A DNA stretch of 64,000 nucleotides. Origin: Gaiella occulta. GTDB taxonomy: Bacteria > Actinomycetota > Thermoleophilia > Gaiellales > Gaiellaceae. The first letter of the stretch is position 1, and the number at the start of each line of letters is the position of its first letter. The notes beneath the pieces were generated by a model. That model saw only the letters and a list, made by a program, of their open reading frames with translations. It searched no databases and was not told the origin of the DNA. Shown here in pieces: positions 55,546-63,565 of the stretch. The stretch covers positions 62,001 to 126,000 of the forward strand of contig NZ_QQZY01000001.1 in assembly GCF_003351045.1 (NCBI RefSeq), written 5' to 3'. The position numbers and the translations under genes were made by a program.

Positions 55546-56291
55546 CGCAGCGCCGCCACGTACGCGCCTTCGAGGTCGTCCGCGCCGAAGCGGTGCGCGA
55601 GCTCGGCCGGCGACCCCTCGGCCGCGATGCGCCCGCCCTTGATGAACGCGACGCGCTCACAGAGCTCCTCCGCCTCGTCGAGGTAGTGCGTGGTCAGGAG
55701 GACGGTGACGCGCTCCTCGGCGTGCAACCGGCGCAGGTAGTGCCACAGCTCGTGGCGCAGCTCCAGGTCGACGCCCGCTGTCGGCTCGTCGAGGACGGCG
55801 AGCCGGGGGCGATGGACGAGCGAGCGGGCGAGCAGGAGCCGCCGCCGCATACCGCCCGAGAGACGATGCGGCTTCGTCGCCGCCTTGTCCCCGAGGTCGA
55901 ACACGTCGAGCATCTCGTCTGCGCGCGCTCCCGCCTGCGCCCTCGTCATCCCGAAGTAGCGGCCGTGGTAGGTCAGCACCTCGCGCGCCGTCAGGAAGCG
56001 GTCGAGGTGCACGTCCTGCGGGGCGAGGCCCACGAGCTTGCGCGCCTCCGTTGCGCCGGCCGCCGCGTCGTGTCCGAACACGTGGATGCTCCCCGCGGGC
56101 GCGCGCACGAGGCCGGCGACGGCGCCGATGAGCGTCGTCTTCCCCGCGCCGTTCGGCCCGAGGAGGCCGAAGAAGGTTCCCGCCGGCACCGTCAGGTCGA
56201 GCGCGTCGAGCGCGCGCGTCCCGTCGTCGTACACCTTCGTCAGGCTGCGCACGCTCAGCGCCGCCGCGCCCGCACTGGTCGTGTCGTCCAT
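55542..56291 (-). CDS. ABC exporter ATPase
   Basis: A 249-aa ABC ATPase with Walker [41 protein letters not shown], signature LSGGMRRRLLLARSLVH and Walker B LAVLDEPTAGVD. Start at ATG 56291; the in-frame TTG at 56300 is less likely. It has a 4-bp ATGA overlap with its permease. CcmA/NodI-type exporter with one fused-function permease. Substrate unknown. Confidence 0.9.
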   Translation of the reverse strand: MDDTTSAGAAALSVRSLTKVYDDGTRALDALDLTVPAGTFFGLLGPNGAGKTTLIGAVAGLVRAPAGSIHVFGHDAAAGATEARKLVGLAPQDVHLDRFLTAREVLTYHGRYFGMTRAQAGARADEMLDVFDLGDKAATKPHRLSGGMRRRLLLARSLVHRPRLAVLDEPTAGVDLELRHELWHYLRRLHAEERVTVLLTTHYLDEAEELCERVAFIKGGRIAAEGSPAELAHRFGADDLEGAYVAALR

Positions 56292-56515
56292 ACCGTCCAA
56301 CCTTGCCAGCTTCGCCGTCCCGGCCGACGGCCTGCCCCGGCGTCGCCCGAGGCGGGCGCCGGTGGGCCCACTGCGCCGCCGGCGTTTTCGGGCGCGGCCT
56401 CGGCGACGTTGCCGCTGCCCGCGGCGGCGGCAGGCATGCGCTCCCGCCTCCGGCTCGTGATGACGAAGTCCGGCCCGCCGTCCGTCCGCATCGCGTACCG
56501 TGTGCGGGTGATCTG

Positions 56516-56917
56516 ATGGACAAGGTGCGCCGCAGCGAACAGGAGTGGCGGGCGCTGCTCACGCCGGAGCGCTACAGGGTCCTGCGCGAGGGCGGAACCG
56601 AGCCGGCGTGGTCGGGCGAGCTGCTCGACGCCCACGAGCCGGGCACCTTCCGCTGCGCCGCCTGCGGGGCCGAGCTCTTCCGCTCGGAGGCGAAGTTCGA
56701 GTCCGGCTCCGGCTGGCCGAGCTTCTTCGAGCCGGTCGCGGAGGATGCCGTCGAGCTCGAGGAGGACAGGAGCTTCTTCATGCGCCGGACCGAGGTGCGC
56801 TGCGCCCGCTGCGACTCCCACCTCGGCCACCTCTTCGACGACGGGCCCGCGCCGACCGGGCAGCGCTACTGCATGAACTCGCTGGCGCTCGAGCTCGATC
56901 CCGACGAGGAGAGCTAG
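56516..56917 (+). CDS. msrB: MsrB, peptide methionine-(R)-S-oxide reductase
   Basis: Repairs methionine-R-sulfoxide in proteins. The 133-aa protein has the zinc Cys pairs FRCAACGAELF and VRCARCDSHLGH, SGSGWPSFFEPV, and the catalytic Cys in QRYCMNSLALELD. Length is normal. ATG 56516 is used; a longer in-frame extension to 56303 is without RBS and not family-like. It lies alone, divergent from the ABC exporter. Confidence 0.94.
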   Translation: MDKVRRSEQEWRALLTPERYRVLREGGTEPAWSGELLDAHEPGTFRCAACGAELFRSEAKFESGSGWPSFFEPVAEDAVELEEDRSFFMRRTEVRCARCDSHLGHLFDDGPAPTGQRYCMNSLALELDPDEES

Positions 56918-57167
56918 GCGAGGGGCGACGAGCCTCGGCCGCCGGGCACGGCGGAGGGCGATAGACGGAGCAATCTCGCCGGCCACGCTGGACGGGGCAT
57001 GCCAGGCTCGACGAGCGCGATGACGGCACTGGCATCGGTCCGCTTCGTCTTCACGAGCTCACCGGCATGGACGATGCGACTGGGCTGTCGTCGCACCCGG
57101 AGGAAACAGAACAGCCTGACAGGGCAACGGCGATAGCCACAACACTCCCGTTCAGGCGGATCAACAT
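56918..57167. other. Spacer between msrB and tRNA-Arg, no convincing gene
   Basis: No ORF here can be supported. A minus-strand frame reads AGELVKTKRTDASAVIALV, which faintly resembles the DRRDA region of IS110-type transposases, but no other part of such an element is seen. Treat as spacer with a possible eroded mobile remnant. Confidence 0.25.
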
Positions 57168-57238
57168 GCCCCCGGCCGGAATCGAACCAGCGCACGCGGT
57201 TTAGGAAACCGCTGCTCTATCCACTGAGCTACGGGGGC
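57168..57238 (-). tRNA. tRNA-Arg (CCU anticodon)
   Basis: A 71-nt cloverleaf on the minus strand: 7-bp acceptor GCCCCCG/CGGGGGC, D-stem GCTC/GAGC, anticodon stem GCGGT/ACCGC with loop TTCCTAA (anticodon CCT at 57205-57203), and T-stem GCTGG/CCGGC with loop TTCGATT. No CCA is encoded. It reads the AGG codon, a rare arginine codon in GC-rich genomes. It is isolated from other tRNA genes in the window. Confidence 0.95.
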
Positions 57239-57401
57239 GACGGAAAGGCGCACCTGCACGGATTCTCCCCGCGCCGGCGCCCGGCCTGGCACGCGCACTG
57301 TATCGAGATCGGCCCTGCTGACACGAGAGCGCGTTGCCGGATGCGCGCGGCGCGCGTGCCCGTCCGCGCGCTCGGTCGGCGGACGGTGGAGGCCGAGGCG
57401 C

Positions 57402-58148
57402 TCAGCGCTCGCGCGGCTCCCAGCCGAAGCGTCGCCAGGCGATCGCGAGCCCGACGAGCCCCCATGCGGACACGATCGCGATCTGCCGGGGATCGGCCCA
57501 CAGCGCCTCTCCGCGCAGGTAGACGTCGCGGAGCAGCTGGATCAGGTAGGTGAGCGGCAGCACGTCCGCGACGACGCGCAGCAACTGCGGATAGCCGCCC
57601 GTCCCTCCGAAGGATCCGGACAGGAACGCCATCGGCAGCACCACGAGGTTGACGACCGCCGAGGCGCCCTCCGAGGAGCGGATCAGCGCCGTTGCGCCGA
57701 ACCCCATGCCGGCGAAGGCCGCCACGCCGAGCAGCACGGCGCCGACGAGCCCGGCCCAGCTCCTGGGCTGGTGGGCGCCGTAGAGCGTGAAGCCCAGCAG
57801 CAGGGTGACGGCGGTCTGCAGCAGGAACACGGCGAGCGTCGACGCGAGCGTCGCCGCGAGGTAGGTCGCAGGGGGCAGCGGGGTCGCGCGCAGCCGCTTC
57901 AGCACCCCGCTCTCGCGCCGGATCACGAGCGTGATCGCGAGACCGGCGAACGCGGTGTTCGCGCAGCCGTACCCGATCAAACCGACGAGAAGGGCGTCCG
58001 CGGCCGGATACCCCTCGATCGTGCCGCTGTAGACGGCGCCGAGCAGCAGGAACAGCATCGGCGGGAACACGAACACGAACACCGCCGACTCCCGGTTGCG
58101 CCAGAACAGCTTCTGCTGCATGCGCAGCTCGTGCAGGAAGAGCCTCAT
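57402..58148 (-). CDS. ABC-2 type exporter permease
   Basis: A 248-aa permease with six helices: FVFVFPPMLFLLLGAVYSG at the start, GLIGYGCANTAFAGLAITLV, ESGVLKRLRATPLPPATYLAA (coupling helix), and LVVLPMAFLSGSFGGTGGYP before the last pair. ABC-2 family. It overlaps the ATPase at 58145-58990 by 4 bp. A much longer frame in the same phase crosses that ATPase and is not real. Substrate unknown. Confidence 0.88.
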   Translation of the reverse strand: MRLFLHELRMQQKLFWRNRESAVFVFVFPPMLFLLLGAVYSGTIEGYPAADALLVGLIGYGCANTAFAGLAITLVIRRESGVLKRLRATPLPPATYLAATLASTLAVFLLQTAVTLLLGFTLYGAHQPRSWAGLVGAVLLGVAAFAGMGFGATALIRSSEGASAVVNLVVLPMAFLSGSFGGTGGYPQLLRVVADVLPLTYLIQLLRDVYLRGEALWADPRQIAIVSAWGLVGLAIAWRRFGWEPRER

Positions 58149-58990
58149 GCGCCGCCGTCGACGAGGTCGAGGTAGACGTCCTCGAGCGACGGGCGCACGA
58201 CCTCCAGCGAGTCGAGCTCGCGGCCGGCCGCGGCCGCGGCGCCCGTCAGCTCTGCGAGCGCCTTCGTCGGCGCGTCCGTCTCGATGACGATCTCGCGCTC
58301 GCCTTCGCGGTAGCGGATCTGCACCTTGGGCGCGACGCCGATCAGCTCGGCCGGCGTGCCGATGCGCACGATCCTGCCGGCGCGGATGACGGCGACCCGG
58401 TCTGCGAGCTGCTGCGCCTCGTCGAGGTAGTGCGTCGTGAGCACGATCGTCTTGCCGAGGTTGCGCAGCGAGCGCACGAGGTCCCACGCGGTGCGCCGCG
58501 CGGACGGGTCGAACCCCGTCGTCGGCTCGTCGAGGAACACGAGCTCGGGGTCGCCGACGAGCGCCACGCCGAGGTCGAGCCTGCGCTTCTGGCCCCCCGA
58601 CAGCGTCTTCACCCGCGCGTGCGCCTTCTCCTCGAGGCCGACCAGCTCGATCACCTCGTCGACGTCTCGCGGCGCGGCGTAGTAGCCGGCGAACATGACG
58701 TGCACCTCGCGCACCGTCAGCCCGGCCGGAAGCTCCGACGCCTGCAGCACGACGCCGATACGCTCGCGCAGCGCCGCTCCGCCGCGCTCCGGGTCGACCC
58801 CGAGCACCTCCACGTCGCCGCCGTCTCGCCTGCGGTACCCCTCGAGGATCTCGACCGTCGTCGTCTTGCCGGCGCCGTTGGGCCCGAGCAGCCCGAACAC
58901 CTCGCCTCGCTGCACCGCGAACGTGACCCCGCGCACCGCCTCGACCGCGCCATAGCTCTTGCGCAGATCGCGCACCGCGAGGGCGCTCAC
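58145..58990 (-). CDS. ABC exporter ATPase
   Basis: A 281-aa ABC ATPase with Walker A LGPNGAGKTTTVEILEGYR, IGVVLQASELPAGLTVREV, signature LSGGQKRRLDLGVALVG and Walker B LVFLDEPTTGFDPSAR. The C-terminal extension (about 75 residues after GTPAELIG) suggests the drug-export DrrA group. GTG start at 58990. Third ABC-2 exporter of the window; the substrate is unknown. Confidence 0.9.
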   Translation of the reverse strand: MSALAVRDLRKSYGAVEAVRGVTFAVQRGEVFGLLGPNGAGKTTTVEILEGYRRRDGGDVEVLGVDPERGGAALRERIGVVLQASELPAGLTVREVHVMFAGYYAAPRDVDEVIELVGLEEKAHARVKTLSGGQKRRLDLGVALVGDPELVFLDEPTTGFDPSARRTAWDLVRSLRNLGKTIVLTTHYLDEAQQLADRVAVIRAGRIVRIGTPAELIGVAPKVQIRYREGEREIVIETDAPTKALAELTGAAAAAGRELDSLEVVRPSLEDVYLDLVDGGA

Positions 58991-59115
58991 GCCTTCCCCT
59001 CGAGAGCGGGCAGCGCCGCGGCCGGTCGGCCGTCTCCTCGCCTGCGCGACGGCTGCACGGGGTGGCGGGAGAAGGCGCGCACTCGCAGCAGGATAGGCGC
59101 TGCACGCGCCCCGTC

Positions 59116-59137
59116 CGCCCGTAAGGCGCCCGTAAGG
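59116..59137. repeat. Two adjacent 11-bp direct repeats
   Basis: CGCCCGTAAGG occurs twice with no spacer (59116-59126 and 59127-59137), in the 217-bp gap ahead of the Mo-enzyme gene. An 11-bp direct repeat is one helical turn, the spacing typical of tandem OmpR/PhoB-type response-regulator sites. Confidence 0.55.
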
Positions 59138-59207
59138 AACACGCTGTCACACTGAAGGCATGACGATGCCCCACAGCAGCGCTCGCGCGACGCACCAGCC
59201 GTAGGCG

Positions 59208-59876
59208 ATGGACGACCGCACCATCGGGCGCGCCGGCTTCCTCGGGGTCGTGGCCGCCGGCGTCGCCGGCCTCTTCGTCGCCCGCGACGTCACGGGCGTG
59301 CTCTCGCGTGCCGTGCCGCGGTCGCTGTCCTCGATCGTGCCGGCCTCGGGCTGGCGCATCTACACGATCGGCAACGCGATGCCCGATATCGACCCGGCGG
59401 CGTACCGGCTGCGGGTCGACGGCCTCGTGCGCGCGCCGGCGAGCTTCTCCCTCGCCGACCTGCGCTCGCTGCCGCGCGCCGAGCAGGTGTCCGACTTCCA
59501 CTGCGTCACCGGCTGGTCGGTGCGGGACGTGCGCTGGGCCGGCGTCCGCGTCTCCGACCTGCTCGACCGCGCCGGCGCGACCGGTTCCGCCGGCGCGATC
59601 CGGTTCGTGTCCGCGGAGGAGCCCTACGAGGACTCGCTCACGCTCGCGCAGGCGACGCTCCCCGACGTGATGCTCGCCTACGAGATGGACGGCGGCGCGT
59701 TGTCGCGGCCGCACGGGGCGCCGCTGCGGCTCGTGATGCCGAGGATGTACGGCTACAAGAGCGTCAAGTGGGTGAGCCGGATCGAGCTGCTGACCTCGCC
59801 GCGGCCGGGCTTCTGGGAGCAGCACGGCTACGACACGGACGCCTGGATCGGCAGGTCGAATGGCCTCTCGGCCTAG
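59208..59876 (+). CDS. Molybdopterin-dependent oxidoreductase (sulfite-oxidase fold)
   Basis: A 222-aa protein with a hydrophobic N-terminus after TIGRAGFLG (residues 10-26), resembling a signal or membrane anchor, then a single oxidoreductase molybdopterin-binding domain. The Mo-ligand Cys is in SDFHCVTGWSVRDVRWAGV, with RPHGAPLRLVMPRMYGYKSVKWV near the end. It belongs to the sulfite oxidase/MsrP-like superfamily, but the natural substrate is unknown. Its last 17 bp overlap the cytochrome b gene, so the two act as an enzyme and electron-transfer pair. Confidence 0.9.
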   Translation: MDDRTIGRAGFLGVVAAGVAGLFVARDVTGVLSRAVPRSLSSIVPASGWRIYTIGNAMPDIDPAAYRLRVDGLVRAPASFSLADLRSLPRAEQVSDFHCVTGWSVRDVRWAGVRVSDLLDRAGATGSAGAIRFVSAEEPYEDSLTLAQATLPDVMLAYEMDGGALSRPHGAPLRLVMPRMYGYKSVKWVSRIELLTSPRPGFWEQHGYDTDAWIGRSNGLSA

Positions 59877-60513
59877 GCCCGCCGGGCGTCTCACGCGCTT
59901 CACGCGCACCGAGCGCACGCTGCACTGGGTGCACGCGGGCTCGTTCCTCGCGATGCTGGCGACCGGGCTGATCCTCTACCTGCCGGCCCTGTCGACGCTC
60001 GTCAGCCGCCGCAACCTCGTCAAGAACGTCCACATCTGGGTTGCCGTCGCCTGGTTGCTGGCGGTCCTCCTCGTCGTCCTGCTCGGCAACCGCCGGGCGC
60101 TGCGCGAGACGTGGCGCGAGATCGAGACGATCGACCGCGACGACCGGCGCTGGCTGCGTGGGCGCCGCGTGCCGCAGGGGCGGCTCAACGCGGGCCAGAA
60201 GGTCAACGCCATCCTCACGGTCGCCTTCGCGCTCCTGTTCGCGCTGTCGGGCTTCTTCCTCTGGCTCGGCGAGCGCGACCACCGCTTCCTCCTCGCCGGC
60301 ACCGGCACCGTGCACGACGCGCTCACCTTCCTCTCCGTCGGCCTGCTCGTCGGCCACCTCTACCTCGCGCTCATCCACCCCTCGACCCGGCACGCGCTGC
60401 GCGGGATGACGACCGGCGCGGTCGATGCGGGGTGGGCGGAACGCCACCACCCCAAGTGGGCGCGCGCGGCCGTCGACGAGCCGCTCGACCCGAACGAGCC
60501 GCGTCTACGCTGA
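59860..60513 (+). CDS. Cytochrome b561-type dihaem membrane protein
   Basis: A 217-aa membrane protein with four hydrophobic helices and two histidine sites typical of b-type haems: ERTLHWVHAGSFLAMLATG (helix 1), NVHIWVAVAWLLAVLLVVLLG (helix 2), FALLFALSGFFLWLGERDH (helix 3) and VHDALTFLSVGLLVGHLYLALIH (helix 4). It resembles the FdnI/HyaC/formate-dehydrogenase-gamma cytochromes and likely passes electrons between quinones and the preceding Mo enzyme. Confidence 0.88.
   Translation: MASRPRPAGRLTRFTRTERTLHWVHAGSFLAMLATGLILYLPALSTLVSRRNLVKNVHIWVAVAWLLAVLLVVLLGNRRALRETWREIETIDRDDRRWLRGRRVPQGRLNAGQKVNAILTVAFALLFALSGFFLWLGERDHRFLLAGTGTVHDALTFLSVGLLVGHLYLALIHPSTRHALRGMTTGAVDAGWAERHHPKWARAAVDEPLDPNEPRLR
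60506..60511 (+). promoter_or_regulatory. Leaderless -10 box of the PhzF gene
   Basis: TACGCT, 6 nt before the GTG at 60518 and within the end of the cytochrome gene. Confidence 0.45.
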
Positions 60514-60517
60514 GGGC

Positions 60518-61357
60518 GTGCGCACCCACCGCTACGTCGTCGCGGACGTCTTCACCGATACGCCGCTGACCGGCAACCAGCTCGCCGTCTTCACCGACGC
60601 GCGCGGGCTCGACGACGAGACGATGCAGGCGCTCGCCCGCGAGATCGGGTTCAGCGAGACCGTGTTCGTGCTGCCCGCAGAGCGGGGCGGCGCGGCGCGC
60701 ATCCGCATCTTCACCCCGGCCACGGAGCTGCCGTTCGCCGGGCACCCGACGCTCGGCGCGGCGTTCGTGCTCGGCACCCCGTTGCAGCTACCGCTGCTCG
60801 AGCTCGAGACGGGCGCCGGCATCGTCCCCGTTCGTCTCGAGCGCGGCGAAAGCGGCCGCATCGCGTTCGGCCGCATGGAGCAGCCGATCCCGCGGGTGCA
60901 GCCGTACCACGAGACGGAAGCGCTGTTCGCGGCGCTCGGCGTGCCGGGCTCCGAGCTGCCGGTCGAGCGCTACGACAACGGCGCCTCGCACGTCTTCGTC
61001 GCGCTCCCGTCCGAGGCCGCCGTCGCGGCGCTCGTGCCGGACACGGCCGCGATCGGCGCGCTCGGGCTCACCGGCGTCAACTGCTTCTCCGGCGCGGGGC
61101 TCGCCTGGACGACGCGGATGTTCTGGGAGCTCGGCGAGGACGCGGCGACGGGCTCGGCCGCGGGCCCGCTCGCGTGCCACCTCGCCCGGCACGGTCTCGT
61201 GCCCTGGGGCGAGGAGATCGTCATCTCGCAGGGAGCTGCGATCGAGCGGCCGTCGCTGCTGTACGCGCGCGCCGACGGCGGCGGCGGCCTCATCGACCGG
61301 GTCGAGGTCGGAGGTCAGGCCGTCACGGTCGCCCGCGGCGAGTTCCGCCTCCCGTGA
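60518..61357 (+). CDS. PhzF-family isomerase/epimerase
   Basis: A 279-aa protein of the PhzF (diaminopimelate-epimerase-like) fold. N-terminal VVADVFTDTPLTGNQLAVF, catalytic Glu region EIGFSETVFVLP, FTPATELPFAGHPTLGAAFVL (active-site loop), and GEDAATGSAAGPLACHLARHG near the end. Family members act in phenazine synthesis or as uncharacterised isomerases; no phenazine genes are nearby, so the role is unknown. GTG start behind a -10 box. Confidence 0.88.
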   Translation: MRTHRYVVADVFTDTPLTGNQLAVFTDARGLDDETMQALAREIGFSETVFVLPAERGGAARIRIFTPATELPFAGHPTLGAAFVLGTPLQLPLLELETGAGIVPVRLERGESGRIAFGRMEQPIPRVQPYHETEALFAALGVPGSELPVERYDNGASHVFVALPSEAAVAALVPDTAAIGALGLTGVNCFSGAGLAWTTRMFWELGEDAATGSAAGPLACHLARHGLVPWGEEIVISQGAAIERPSLLYARADGGGGLIDRVEVGGQAVTVARGEFRLP

Positions 61358-61376
61358 GAGCCTCTCGCGCTCCGTC

Positions 61377-61787
61377 TCACTCCCCGGCATCCCACGCGAC
61401 GCGCGTGACGTCGATCAGCTCCGGCGCCAGCGCCCGCCAGAAGCGCCCGCCGTCCTCCGACAGGTAGAGGCGCTCCGCGGTGGCGAAGAGAATCCGGTCG
61501 GGATGCTGCGGCGAGATGGCAACGGCCCGTCCGGGCGGCAGACCGCCCCCCGCCTCGCGCCAGCTGCCGCCCCCGTCGGAGGACACGATCAGCGGCGGCC
61601 GGCGGTCGACGACGGCGACGACCGTCGACCCGTGCACGTCGGCGTCGAGGACGAGGGGGAGGGCGAGCTCGAGCGCCGGCCGCTCGAGCCGTGCGTCGCT
61701 CGCGAAGCCGACGACGGCTTCGCCGTCGAGGTCGACCGCGACGATGCCGAGCGCGCATTCGACGAAGACGAGGCTCGTGCCGGTCAT
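61377..61787 (-). CDS. BNR-like repeat protein
   Basis: A 136-aa protein starting MTGTSLVFVECALGIVAVDL. Two sequence repeats of the Asp-box/BNR kind are seen: IVSSDGGGSWREAG and YLSEDGGRFWRALA, with AISPQHPDRILFATA between them. Such repeats build sialidase/photosystem-assembly-like propellers, but a single protein this short has only part of one. It overlaps the PfkB gene stop by 4 bp (ATGA), so it is co-translated with the kinase. Function unknown. Confidence 0.7.
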   Translation of the reverse strand: MTGTSLVFVECALGIVAVDLDGEAVVGFASDARLERPALELALPLVLDADVHGSTVVAVVDRRPPLIVSSDGGGSWREAGGGLPPGRAVAISPQHPDRILFATAERLYLSEDGGRFWRALAPELIDVTRVAWDAGE

Positions 61788-62599
61788 CCTCCCCGCTTGC
61801 GCTCGTCGAGCATCCGTGCGACGAGCTCGCTGGCGAGGCGCGCCGCCTCGACCGGATTCGCGCCCGCCGACCGTGCCGCCGTGTACCCGACCATGAACAC
61901 GTCGCCGGCGCCGGTCGTCTGCACGCCGAGCACGGGCCATGCGGCCGGGACGGCCTCGGCCCTGCCGCCGGCGTAGACGATCGATCCCTCCGACCCGAGC
62001 GTGAGCAGCACCTCGGGGACGCCGAGCCGCTCGGCCGCGCCCGCGTCGAAGCGCCCACCGGCGATGATCGTCGCCTCGTCTTCGGCGAGCTTGAGGGTCT
62101 GCACGTGGGCGAGGATGCCTGCGTCGAAGTCGCCGTCGACGGCGAGTGGGCCGACGCGCGGGACGCGAACGAGCCCCTGGCCGTCGAACGAGACGCGCCG
62201 GCCGTGCCGCGCGAGCGCGGAGAGCGTCTCCGCGGTGAAATCGCTGCGCAGGAGCGGGGCGACGTGCACCCAGCGCGCCTCCGGGTCGACGGACTCGACG
62301 TCGGCCGGCGTCCACGTGTCTCCGACCGCATCGACCGTCATCGTGCGCTGCTCGCCCCTGTAGTGCAGCCCGAACGCGCTGGTCGTCTCCGTCGGGATCA
62401 CCGTCACGGGAACGCCGAGGGCGGCGAGCGTCGCCTCGAACAGCGGCAGGTCGGCCGGTGCGCAGCGCGTGAGGATCTGGCCGCCTTCGTCGAGCATGCG
62501 CAGCGCGAGCGCCGCGAAGGAGGGGCAGCCGCCCGGGCGGACGGCACCGCCGTCGACCCGGTCCAGCGAGACGTTTCCGATCACGGCGAGGCGCGGCAC
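61784..62599 (-). CDS. PfkB-family carbohydrate kinase
   Basis: A 271-aa ribokinase-fold kinase. The N-terminal AVIGNVSLDRVDGGAVRPGG has the substrate glycines, and the C-terminal GVQTTGAGDVFMVGYTAA is the anion-hole signature with the catalytic Asp. It is short, lacking part of the lid. Substrate unknown; the neighbours (sugar epimerase, Gfo/Idh/MocA dehydrogenase) suggest a sugar or inositol pathway. GTG start at 62599 with a TACGCT box 7 nt upstream. Confidence 0.85.
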   Translation of the reverse strand: MPRLAVIGNVSLDRVDGGAVRPGGCPSFAALALRMLDEGGQILTRCAPADLPLFEATLAALGVPVTVIPTETTSAFGLHYRGEQRTMTVDAVGDTWTPADVESVDPEARWVHVAPLLRSDFTAETLSALARHGRRVSFDGQGLVRVPRVGPLAVDGDFDAGILAHVQTLKLAEDEATIIAGGRFDAGAAERLGVPEVLLTLGSEGSIVYAGGRAEAVPAAWPVLGVQTTGAGDVFMVGYTAARSAGANPVEAARLASELVARMLDERKRGG

Positions 62600-62606
62600 G
62601 GTGCTG

Positions 62607-62612
62607 AGCGTA
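62607..62612 (-). promoter_or_regulatory. Leaderless -10 box of the PfkB gene
   Basis: Minus TACGCT (62612-62607), 7 nt before the GTG at 62599. Same hexamer as the PhzF gene. Confidence 0.4.
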
Positions 62613-62626
62613 CTCGGCGCGGCGGG

Positions 62627-63565
62627 TCAGGTGCCCGTCCGCTCGCGGCGAAAGCGGCGCAGGAGATCGCGCACGGTCGGCAGCTCGCAGCCGAGAGCGG
62701 CCGCCGTCGCGCGCGCGTCGATGCTCGTGTCGTACGGGACCGGCGCCGGGGGGAGGACCGCCGCGTCCGGCGGGCCGCTGCGCAGCAGCCGCGCGTCGAG
62801 CCCGAAGACCTCCGCGGCGGCCCGGGCGAGCTCCGCTCGCGTCACCGCCTCCCCGCCGCAGCAGTGGAAGATCCCGCTCAGGCGCCGCTCGGCGACGAGG
62901 AGCATGAGCTCGGCGGAGTGACTTGCGAGGCTCGGCGTGGCGCGCATGTTGATCTCGTCGGACTCCCAGACGGTGAACGGCTCGCCGCGCGAGAGGGCGT
63001 CCACGAGCGAGGCGACGAAGTACCCGAAGCCCGGGTCCTGCGCCCGCGGCGTCTCGGGCCGCGCCCGGTGCTCCCCCATCACCGCGGCGATGCGCGTCAC
63101 TGCCGCCGAGCGCGCCCGCTCGAGCGCGACGAGCTCGCTCGCCGCCTTCAGCACTCCGTAGTAGTTGACGGGGTTCGGGGGAGCCGCCTCGTCCGCGCCC
63201 GCCTGCGTGCCGTCGAAGACCCAGTCGCTCGAGACGTAGACGAGCTGGGCGTCCACGCCGTTCGCGGCGTCTGCGAGCGTGCGCGTGACCCCGACGTAGA
63301 CCTCCCAGGCGAGCCGCCGCTCGGCGTACAGCCGCCCGAGGTCGTTGAGGATCGCCGTGTGGACGATCGCGTCGGGCCGGGCCTCGAGCACCGCCTCGCG
63401 TGCCGCCGCGGGGTCGAGGAGGTCGACCTCGACGTAGGAGCAGCGGGGGTCGGGGAGCGGCGGCGCGGAGCGGACGGCGCAGACGACGTCGTGCCCGCTC
63501 TCGGCCGCCACGCGTGCGACGTTCGAGCCGACGAAACCGGCGCCGCCCGTGACGAGGACGCGCAC
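62627..63565 (-). CDS. NAD-dependent epimerase/dehydratase (RmlD-like SDR)
   Basis: A 312-aa extended short-chain dehydrogenase. Nucleotide motif VLVTGGAGFVGSNVARVA at the start, YVSSDWVFDGT with the active Ser/Thr region, and the catalytic Tyr and Lys in NYYGVLKAASE. It is close to dTDP-4-dehydrorhamnose reductases or nucleotide-sugar epimerases. The GTG at 63565 is chosen; a longer frame to 63709 lies inside the next gene. One-base overlap with the upstream dehydrogenase. It likely belongs to the same operon as PfkB. Confidence 0.88.
   Translation of the reverse strand: MRVLVTGGAGFVGSNVARVAAESGHDVVCAVRSAPPLPDPRCSYVEVDLLDPAAAREAVLEARPDAIVHTAILNDLGRLYAERRLAWEVYVGVTRTLADAANGVDAQLVYVSSDWVFDGTQAGADEAAPPNPVNYYGVLKAASELVALERARSAAVTRIAAVMGEHRARPETPRAQDPGFGYFVASLVDALSRGEPFTVWESDEINMRATPSLASHSAELMLLVAERRLSGIFHCCGGEAVTRAELARAAAEVFGLDARLLRSGPPDAAVLPPAPVPYDTSIDARATAAALGCELPTVRDLLRRFRRERTGT

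Noticed and set aside
56918-57167. Possible IS110-like transposase remnant beside tRNA-Arg
   Set aside because: Only a weak VKTKRTDA-like match in one frame, with no ends, no repeats and no other domain. It cannot be supported as a mobile element.
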